Below are positions 7,301 through 10,950 of a stretch of DNA of 10,950 bases, one piece after another. The stretch lies in assembly GCA_023700845.1 (NCBI GenBank), contig JAMPYD010000037.1, forward strand, positions 1 to 10,950. The letters run 5' to 3'. How positions within the stretch are numbered: position 1 is the stretch's first letter; every line of letters starts with the position of its first letter. Made by a program: the position numbers and the translations under genes. The stretch is from Elusimicrobiota bacterium. GTDB taxonomy: Bacteria > Elusimicrobiota > Elusimicrobia > UBA1565 > UBA9628. The notes beneath the pieces were generated by a model. The model did no database searches, had not been told where the DNA came from, and saw nothing but the letters and a program-made list of their open reading frames with translations.

Positions 7301-8899
7301 GCCGTCGCGCGTGGGGCCCTGGGAGCTGAACGCGGAGAGCGAGCCGAGGCCGACCTGGCTCGTGTAGCTGTAGGTGAAGCCGTCGATCCCGTTCCAGAAT
7401 TTCTTGGACGCGTAGGAGCCGACGCCGAAGACGTTCAGCGCGCACGCGGGCTCGCCGAGCGTCCGGGTGTTGTCGATGTAGGCCGCGAAGCTGACGCCCT
7501 GGCCCGGATCGATCCAGCCGTCGACGCGGCCGGTGCCTCCGCTCGTCGTGCGCGTGAACGTGACGTTGATCGCGGAGGCGGTGATCCCGGCGGACCGGTT
7601 CACGTAGACCAGGACCTTCTCGTGGCCGAGGGGGTGCCCGGCGTCGGTGCCGTTGTACACGTAGACATTGTGGGTGCCAAGGACCGCGCTCTGGTCCGTG
7701 CCCGCGGAAGCGGTCACGCTGCCGCCGATGCCGGCCAAGGTCACCTGGACCGTGTAGGCGTCCCCGCCGGGATGCCAGAACTCGATGTCCGCGTCCGCGG
7801 TGGCGGCGTCGACGCTGACGACGGCGCCCGCCGAGCCCGCGACGCCGATGCTCATGCCCGCGTGCGGCTTCAGCGCGCCGTCGTTGCCCATCGCGACGAC
7901 GACCGGGGTGCTCGCCGCGATCGCGCCGATGGAGGATTCGAAGAGGGAGGTGCCGTCATGGGGGCCGCTCTGGGTGCCGAGGCTCAGGTTGATCACCGCG
8001 CGCTTGCCCGCCGCCGCGGCCCGGGCGACGATGAAGTTCACGCCGTCGACGACGTCCGCGGTGCTGAACGTGGTCCGCACCACGATGAGGTCGGCGCTCG
8101 GCGACATGCCCTTGAAGGTTCCGGACGGGATCGCCCCGTTCGTGCCGGTGCCGTCGCCCGCGGCGATCGAGGCGACGTGGGTGCCGTGGCCGTCCGTGTC
8201 GGAGGTGTTGATCGTCCCCGCGCCGGTCCGGACCTTGGCGGTGAGCTGGGCGTTCGTGTACTCGACGCCGTAGTCCCAGCCGGAGGGGAACGGTCCTCCG
8301 GTGGCGTCGTGCGTGCTGATCGTCTGATCCCACAGGGCGAGGATGCGCGACGTGCTGGTCCCCGGGTAGGTGTTGTCGATGAGGAAATCCCGGTGGGTGT
8401 AGTCGATGCCCGTGTCCACGACGCCGACGACGACGCCGGCGCCCGTCGCGCCGGCGAGGTCGGTCAGCGCCGCGCCGTAGATCGTCCCGAGCCCGAGGCC
8501 GGAGCTCGTCGAGCTCGAGCGCACGGCGTCCATGAGCGGACGGGCGCGCACGGCGGCGCCGATCTCCCGCACGCGCGGGTCGAGCGCCAGCGCGTCGAGC
8601 GCCGCGTCGCCGGCGCGCGCCGTGATGACGTCGCCGGCCTGGCTGCCGAAGGCCGCGCCCGGGTACGCCGCGCGCAGGGCCGAGAGCGGCGTGCCGGGGG
8701 AAACGCGGATGAGGACGGACCGGGACGGGCCCGCGGCGCCGCCCGCGGCGGCCGGCGCGTAGCCTCCCGCCGCGGAGACGGCCCGCCGAGCGCGCAGGCG
8801 CGCGTCGAGCTTGGAGGGCTGAGCGGCCGCGGCCGCCTCTCCCAGAAGGGAGGCGGCGAGGACCGCCCCGAGCATCGCCGTCCTGCGCGGGATTTCCAT
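4304..8899 (-). CDS. Giant secreted S8 subtilisin-like protease with seven Fn3-like repeats and a FlgD/T9SS-like C-terminal domain
   Basis: This 1531-residue exported serine protease has, in order: a signal peptide (1 to about 26, basic start, Ala-rich cleavage site); an I9-like propeptide (about 58-125); an S8 catalytic domain (about 150-620) with D162, H238 in DGHGTH, oxyanion N339 and S574 in GTSMAAP; about seven fibronectin-III-like domains (roughly 633-716, 722-815, 818-906, 908-998, 1000-1094, 1095-1190, 1192-1287); a ZU5-like region (about 1290-1435) ending in LDHFSSYSPF; and a C-terminal Ig-like domain (1438-1531) with WDGRNAYGRPVASGTYYALI, as in FlgD-Ig and type IX sorting domains. 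About 235 residues separate N339 from S574, far more than in subtilisin, so the catalytic domain holds a beta-rich insert. It is likely displayed on or released from the cell surface. Its gene overlaps the PorV-like gene. M9 is an alternative start with a better ribosome binding site, but it would lose the basic n-region. Confidence 0.93.
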   Translation of the reverse strand: MEIPRRTAMLGAVLAASLLGEAAAAAQPSKLDARLRARRAVSAAGGYAPAAAGGAAGPSRSVLIRVSPGTPLSALRAAYPGAAFGSQAGDVITARAGDAALDALALDPRVREIGAAVRARPLMDAVRSSSTSSGLGLGTIYGAALTDLAGATGAGVVVGVVDTGIDYTHRDFLIDNTYPGTSTSRILALWDQTISTHDATGGPFPSGWDYGVEYTNAQLTAKVRTGAGTINTSDTDGHGTHVASIAAGDGTGTNGAIPSGTFKGMSPSADLIVVRTTFSTADVVDGVNFIVARAAAAGKRAVINLSLGTQSGPHDGTSLFESSIGAIAASTPVVVAMGNDGALKPHAGMSIGVAGSAGAVVSVDAATADADIEFWHPGGDAYTVQVTLAGIGGSVTASAGTDQSAVLGTHNVYVYNGTDAGHPLGHEKVLVYVNRSAGITASAINVTFTRTTSGGTGRVDGWIDPGQGVSFAAYIDNTRTLGEPACALNVFGVGSYASKKFWNGIDGFTYSYTSQVGLGSLSAFSSQGPTRDGRQQPEVVAPGDVIAGALSSTAYPGDAYVLGDASHRIMRGTSMAAPVVTGILAARLQYGPGRTVAGLREILRAQARTDSATGVVPTYSWGYGKASSSPQPVSPPTGLAAATMGPSSVTWTWGSAVGADAYSLYYATNPTVLLAAGVQSPYVHTGLAANTTTGVVIKGNGGGVDGPGAFISTSTLAAAPAALPTVTPHVDSATVSWTPCPASPAALSCWGYSVTASTAPGGGGTQFAAQTTDRSVSSLIVAGLQPLTQYYFRQATRNSYGAATATGPVSATTLTDLVAPINPQFSGATVSSMRFDWNGAGNPAGIVYNADASTSPAFAGAVLSSATRNQHATFTGMTTNASYYFRVQATGGPYLAPAAPVPTLAAAPVLSTAPFSAVSQTGFAVQWSSGGNSAGTQYRAEASASPAFSPLAASSVTRNGYAAFSGLTPNTLYYARALAISHGGITSEYASFGSTPTFVLDPTLPAEPFSNQSSDGFTFSFNSGGNSAGTVYTVRVSTNASFAPLTASVNTTGGSASFSGLSSNRRYYADVAALNLSGTPTAYTAAASTATTVVAPGAPASPVSARTTASLSTTWTAGTLGPGTSFAAQASAFANFSVVASASTTANAFATLSGLAANTVHYLRVRALSLNAPTPDGPWTTIGSASTLAAAPSAAATPFPLVGVASVTVAWSALPLAPQASACEGYRAELAADPAFTSIVASSVVAPGAATANFSGLSYGTPYYARVASLDWEGNPNYLVIGSTRTNAPTLSSGTVAGGALTLALPSAFAVLPGVTAQIDPGTFPPGTVVTMLSGVTLDLSNPRSSAAGLTALGNAVGIDISAGGLQPLKPVRLTMTYDPLLLPPGSDPRRLLIARYDEASALWVMVPSAVNASAGQIVATLDHFSSYSPFFAAAGASVSDGVVFPQPWEAGGPGGSYGAQALTFANYPSGTTIRLMSLTGEQVWKGTAGPNGVLTWDGRNAYGRPVASGTYYALIEGAGSRKVRRVVVIR

Positions 8900-8907
8900 C
8901 TTCGCTC

Positions 8908-8936
8908 AGGATAGCCCCGGCCGCTGGGGCTGTCAA
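8908..8936 (-). promoter_or_regulatory. Sigma70-type promoter of the S8 protease
   Basis: Read on the minus strand, a perfect TTGACA -35 box (8936-8931) is followed by 17 nt and a TATCCT -10 box (8913-8908, 4 of 6 consensus). Transcription would start near 8902-8900, one to three bases before the ATG at 8899. The mRNA would then be leaderless or nearly so, unless M9 (ATG at 8875-8873, preceded by AGGA) is the true start. The spacer contains a 5-bp inverted repeat, GCCCC/GGGGC. Confidence 0.6.
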
Positions 8937-8955
8937 TGCCGTACATATTAAGAGG

Positions 8956-8988
8956 AAGGCCCCCGCGGGATCGCCCGCGGGGGCCTTT
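8956..8988 (-). terminator. Rho-independent terminator after the response regulator
   Basis: A perfect 14-bp inverted repeat (arms 8956-8969 and 8974-8987, arm AAGGCCCCCGCGGG) encloses a 4-nt loop. It lies 22 nt past the stop of the response regulator. On the minus strand the hairpin is followed by a pyrimidine-rich CCTCTTAAT tract, short of a classic U-run. It separates the regulator's transcript from the protease promoter that follows immediately. Confidence 0.8.
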
Positions 8989-9009
8989 CGACGGGGAGGA
9001 AAAAGCCTC

Positions 9010-9693
9010 TTAGTCGGCCTTCTCGGCGGAGATCAGGCCCATGTCGATGCCCTTGACCACGGCCTCGGTCCGGTTCGACACGCTCAGCTTCTGGAACATG
9101 CTGTTGAGGTGGTTCTTGATCGTCTTGACGCTGCACGCGAGCGAAGCGGCGATCTCCTTGTTGGACTGGCCCTGACCCAGGTTGGAGAGGACCTTGATCT
9201 CGGTCTTCGTCAGCGCGACGAGCGAGGCCTCGGAGTTGGCCGTGCCCATCTGGCGCAGGCCGTCGATGAGCTTGCTCATCACGGGCTGGGGAATCATCAC
9301 GCCCTGGTTCGCGAAGGTCTTCAGCGCGTTGACGAGTTCGGCGGCGGGGAGCATCTTCGACAGGTAGCCGTTCGCGCCGGCCTGGATGGCCTCCATCACG
9401 TGCGCCTCGTCCTCGTAGGAGGAAAGAATCAGGACGTTCGTCGTCGGGCAGTCCTTGTGGATCTGGCGCGTGGCCTCGATGCCGTCCATGTGGGGGAGCT
9501 TGATGTCGAGAAGGATCACGTTCGGCTTGAGCTTCTTGACGAGGCGAAGCGCCTCGCGCCCGTCGGCGGCCTCGCCGACGATGGTGATGTTCTTCTCGTT
9601 CTCGAGAAGGTCCTTGATCCCCTCGCGAAACAGAGTCTGGTCGTCGGCGATGACGACGGTGATTTTTTTCGCGGCGGGTGTCTTCTTGGCCAT
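9010..9693 (-). CDS. NarL/FixJ-family response regulator (receiver plus LuxR-type HTH)
   Basis: This is a two-component response regulator that binds DNA when phosphorylated. The receiver domain covers about residues 11-130: acidic pair D17/D18, phospho-acceptor D63 in ILLDIKLPHMDG, switch serine S91 and conserved K113. A linker leads to a LuxR-type helix-turn-helix at about 162-222, with the typical LTKTEIKVL start and SNKEIA/SVKTIKNHL recognition helices. The length of 227 is normal. The Lys-rich lead MAKKTPAAKK precedes the receiver. No histidine kinase is adjacent, so it is an orphan within this window and its stimulus and targets are unknown. A TAGTAT -10-like box ends 5 nt before the ATG and no good Shine-Dalgarno is present, which suggests a leaderless message. 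It is transcribed away from the tRNA and ends at the strong hairpin at 8956-8988. Confidence 0.95.
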   Translation of the reverse strand: MAKKTPAAKKITVVIADDQTLFREGIKDLLENEKNITIVGEAADGREALRLVKKLKPNVILLDIKLPHMDGIEATRQIHKDCPTTNVLILSSYEDEAHVMEAIQAGANGYLSKMLPAAELVNALKTFANQGVMIPQPVMSKLIDGLRQMGTANSEASLVALTKTEIKVLSNLGQGQSNKEIAASLACSVKTIKNHLNSMFQKLSVSNRTEAVVKGIDMGLISAEKAD

Positions 9694-9698
9694 GCCTC

Positions 9699-9704
9699 AT
9701 ACTA
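9699..9704 (-). promoter_or_regulatory. Possible -10 box of the response regulator (leaderless-type)
   Basis: The minus strand reads TAGTAT here, 5 nt before the ATG at 9693. It fits the loose TANNNT pattern of leaderless promoters known in Deinococcus and others. No convincing -35 is found upstream. The box overlaps the tRNA promoter region on the other strand. Confidence 0.35.
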
Positions 9705-9732
9705 CACAATTCGTCGCCACTTGTGATACAAT
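9703..9732 (+). promoter_or_regulatory. Probable promoter of the tRNA gene
   Basis: TACACA (9703-9708, 4 of 6 to TTGACA), an 18-nt spacer and TACAAT (9727-9732, 5 of 6 to TATAAT) lie 11 nt before the mature tRNA start at 9744. The spacing puts the transcription start near 9739, leaving a 5-nt leader. This was judged by eye. Confidence 0.5.
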
Positions 9733-9743
9733 GTCGGCCTTCC

Positions 9744-9815
9744 GGCGCCGTAGCTCAGTGGTAGAGCGGGCGTTTCATAAGCGCCATGTCGGAAGTTCGA
9801 TCCTTCCCGGCGCCA
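9744..9815 (+). tRNA. tRNA with anticodon CAT (probably elongator Met)
   Basis: A full cloverleaf can be drawn. The acceptor stem GGCGCCG (9744-9750) pairs perfectly with CGGCGCC (9808-9814). The D arm is GCTC/GAGC with loop AGTGGTA. The anticodon stem GGCGT/GCGCC encloses loop TTCATAA, with CAT at 9776-9778. The variable loop has 5 nt, and the T arm is GGAAG/CTTCC with loop TTCGATC. A9815 is the discriminator. No 3' CCA is encoded, so it must be added enzymatically. It is not an initiator: position 1-72 is a G-C pair and the anticodon stem lacks the GGG/CCC pairs. A tRNA-Ile with lysidine at position 34 has the same gene anticodon and is not excluded. Confidence 0.95.
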
Positions 9816-9837
9816 AGATTTGGAAGACGCGCAAGAC

Positions 9838-9869
9838 GCCCGGACATTGATCTAGGTCAATGTCCGGGC
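9838..9869. promoter_or_regulatory. Perfect 13-bp palindrome with an FNR/CRP-like core; alternatively the tRNA terminator
   Basis: Arms GCCCGGACATTGA (9838-9850) and its exact complement (9857-9869) flank TCTAGG. The centre reads TTGAT-CTAG-GTCAA (9847-9860), matching 9 of 10 fixed bases of the FNR consensus TTGAT-N4-ATCAA. The repeat lies 22 nt after the tRNA, so as RNA it could form a terminator hairpin. However, the sequence after it (ATGTCATTTCTGTTT) is only moderately T-rich. It may serve both roles. Confidence 0.55.
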
Positions 9870-9882
9870 ATGTCATTTCTGT

Positions 9883-9888
9883 TTAAAT
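9883..9888 (+). promoter_or_regulatory. Candidate -10 box of the histone operon
   Basis: TTAAAT (4 of 6 to TATAAT) would give a transcription start near 9895. The centre of the FNR-like box (between 9853 and 9854) is then at -41.5, the standard class II activator position. No good -35 is present, as is common for activator-dependent promoters. The 5' leader would be about 39 nt. Confidence 0.4.
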
Positions 9889-9919
9889 CCGTTGTCTTTG
9901 GTGTGAACTCAGCCGGACT

Positions 9920-9926
9920 AAGGAGA
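9920..9926 (+). promoter_or_regulatory. Strong Shine-Dalgarno of the histone gene
   Basis: AAGGAGA lies about 8 nt before the ATG at 9934. It is the clearest ribosome binding site in the window and fixes the start of this short gene. It suggests efficient translation, as expected for an abundant DNA-binding protein. Confidence 0.8.
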
Positions 9927-9933
9927 ACAACAC

Positions 9934-10116
9934 ATGGCCGAAGCCCTCGTTGTCGCCAGCAAAGTCAAGAAGCTGGTCAAGGAAGCCGGACTCCGCACCG
10001 GCGGGGATTACCTCGACGCCCTGTCCGCGAAGATCGAGGCGTCCGTCAAGGCGTCGATCCAGAAGGTTCAGGCCGAAGGCAAGAAGAAGACGCTCGGCGT
10101 CGAAGACCTCGCCTAA
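9934..10116 (+). CDS. Bacterial single histone-fold protein (Bd0055-like)
   Basis: This is a 60-residue minimal histone, a predicted dimeric DNA-binding chromatin protein. It opens with MAEALVVASKVKKLVKEAG (helix 1, about 4-18), followed by loop 1 (19-24, containing R21), a long helix 2 (about 25-48), loop 2 with KKKT (50-53) and a very short helix 3 (VEDLA). K51, T53 and D58 take the places of the R-x-T and D that form the conserved loop-2 clasp of archaeal histones such as HMfB. As I recall it, Bd0055 of Bdellovibrio bacteriovorus has the same size, the same MAEALVV start and the same truncated third helix. Basic residues are ten Lys but a single Arg. A strong Shine-Dalgarno precedes it and a methyltransferase gene starts 11 nt after its stop. 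The fold call rests on motif resemblance, not on a profile search. Confidence 0.85.
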   Translation: MAEALVVASKVKKLVKEAGLRTGGDYLDALSAKIEASVKASIQKVQAEGKKKTLGVEDLA

Positions 10117-10127
10117 GGATCCGGCGA

Positions 10128-10950
10128 ATGCGCTCGTTCAGGGACTTCATGGAGTCCGCGCTATACGACCCTGAACGCGGCTATTATTCCGTCCGCGAGA
10201 AGACCGCGGATTTCTACACCGCTCCCGAGCTGCACTCCGCCTTCGGGGCGGTCCTGGCGGACCGGCTGGCTCTTCTCCTCGAGCGCGCGGCGGAGAGCCG
10301 GCCGGACCGCGTCCTCAGCCTCGTCGAGGCCGGCTGCGGGGACGGCACGCTCGCCTGCCAGGTGGCGCGCCGGCTGCGCGAGAAGCATCCGGCGCTGGCG
10401 TCCCGCGTTTCCTTCATCCTCGTCGAGCGCGGGCGAAAGGACCTGACCACGGCGGTCCGCCGCCTTAACGCCTTCGGCGTTAAAGTTTCCGCGTATACCG
10501 AGATCGCGAAGCTCCCGCGCTTCTCGGGCGCGCTTTATTCCAACGAGCTGCTCGACGCCCTTCCCGTGCACCTGCTCGAGGCGCGCGAAGGCCGCATCCA
10601 GGAAGTGTTCGTCGACGGCGAGGGCAAGGAGGTCTGCGCCCCTCTGTCGCGGCCCGAGCTCGAGGCGCACGCCGCCGCGCTCGCCGGGCGTCTGCAGGAA
10701 GGGGAGCGCCACGCCGTGAGCCTCGAGGCCAAGGCCTGGCTCTCGGCCGCCGCCGCCCGCCTCGAGGACGGCTTCGTCGTCACCATCGACTACGGCAAGC
10801 GCTTCGCGCCCGGCACGGCCAACCCGCCGCGCGCGTTCCACCGGCACGCCGTGGAGACCGAGCTGACGCGCGAGCCCGGCGCGCGGGACCTCACCGCGTC
10901 CGTCGACTTCGAGGCGCTGATCGGGGCCGGAGAGGCCTGCGGCCTTTCCC
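10128..10950 (+). CDS. MidA/NDUFAF7-family SAM-dependent methyltransferase (3' end beyond window)
   Basis: The frame is open from the ATG at 10128 to the window edge (274 codons, no stop), so the C-terminus is missing; family members usually reach 350-400 residues. It starts directly at the family's opening segment, FRDFMESALYDPERGYYS, with DFYTAPELH just after. SAM-binding motif I is EAGCGDG (67-73). The diagnostic NELLDALPV is at 139-147, IDYGK at 220-224 and DLTASVDF at 254-261. The mitochondrial homologue NDUFAF7 methylates an arginine of complex I subunit NDUFS2; bacterial roles are poorly known. The N-terminus is some 15-30 residues shorter than many relatives. TAAGGA overlapping the histone stop (10114-10119) can act as its ribosome binding site, so it is probably in one operon with the histone. 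The substrate here is unknown. Confidence 0.87.
   Translation, partial: MRSFRDFMESALYDPERGYYSVREKTADFYTAPELHSAFGAVLADRLALLLERAAESRPDRVLSLVEAGCGDGTLACQVARRLREKHPALASRVSFILVERGRKDLTTAVRRLNAFGVKVSAYTEIAKLPRFSGALYSNELLDALPVHLLEAREGRIQEVFVDGEGKEVCAPLSRPELEAHAAALAGRLQEGERHAVSLEAKAWLSAAAARLEDGFVVTIDYGKRFAPGTANPPRAFHRHAVETELTREPGARDLTASVDFEALIGAGEACGLS

Noticed and set aside
4304..8899. Protease as a recently acquired island
   Set aside because: Codon and base use look like the neighbouring genes, and no integrase, direct repeats or transposase was seen around it.
4628..8914. 1428-codon open frame on the plus strand opposite the protease
   Set aside because: It has an Arg/Gly/Ala/Asp-rich composition without recognisable motifs. 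It mirrors a well-supported protease and is the usual effect of high GC content on the antisense frame.
9744..9815. Initiator tRNA-fMet
   Set aside because: The first acceptor pair is G-C rather than the initiator mismatch, and the anticodon stem lacks three consecutive G-C pairs of the initiator type.
9455..9850. 131-codon plus-strand frame running through the tRNA
   Set aside because: It crosses the response regulator in antisense and then the whole tRNA cloverleaf, and shows no protein motif.
9892..9921. TTGTCT with GACTAA 18 nt later as the histone promoter
   Set aside because: The -10 match is poor and overlaps the Shine-Dalgarno, leaving too little leader. The TTAAAT box with the FNR-like site fits better.
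10161..10847. 228-codon minus-strand frame at the right end
   Set aside because: It is antisense to the MidA-like methyltransferase, whose family motifs are plain on the plus strand.

Overview
The window is GC-rich and densely coding. It holds seven confident protein genes, one doubtful small ORF and one tRNA. The mix suggests a Gram-negative bacterium, most likely from the Elusimicrobiota or a similar lineage: a PorV/PorQ-type outer-membrane barrel, a giant Fn3-repeat subtilisin with a FlgD/T9SS-like C-terminal domain, and a minimal bacterial histone. The taxonomy is inferred from gene content and recall, not from a marker-gene search.

Layout. Positions 8-679 (+) encode ribonuclease III, followed by a 40-codon ORF (684-806) whose start resembles the first helix of acyl-CoA dehydrogenases. 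An M1 zinc aminopeptidase with a HEAT-repeat tail (807-3245, +) follows directly. Its stop lies 6 nt from the end of a convergent minus-strand pair: a 1531-residue secreted S8 protease (8899 down to 4304) and a PorV/PorQ-family barrel (4307 down to 3252). The pair is joined by a 4-nt GTGA stop/start overlap, so cargo and candidate export partner are probably made together. The protease has a good sigma70-type promoter almost touching its start codon. Upstream of it, a strong hairpin terminator ends an orphan NarL/FixJ response regulator (9693 down to 9010). Divergent from the regulator is a tRNA with anticodon CAT (9744-9815).

The right end is the most unusual part. A 13-bp perfect inverted repeat at 9838-9869 has an FNR/CRP-like core (TTGAT-N4-GTCAA). 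It lies at exactly the class II distance from a TTAAAT -10-like box. Then come a strong Shine-Dalgarno and a 60-residue histone-fold protein of the Bdellovibrio Bd0055 type (9934-10116). Eleven bases later starts a MidA/NDUFAF7-family SAM methyltransferase (10128 to the window edge), a family with known protein-arginine methyltransferase members. The suggested reading is a regulated histone-methyltransferase operon, and this is the best candidate for an undescribed system here.

No stretch over about 120 bases lacks an annotated feature. No CRISPR array, insertion sequence, prophage gene or attachment site was seen.
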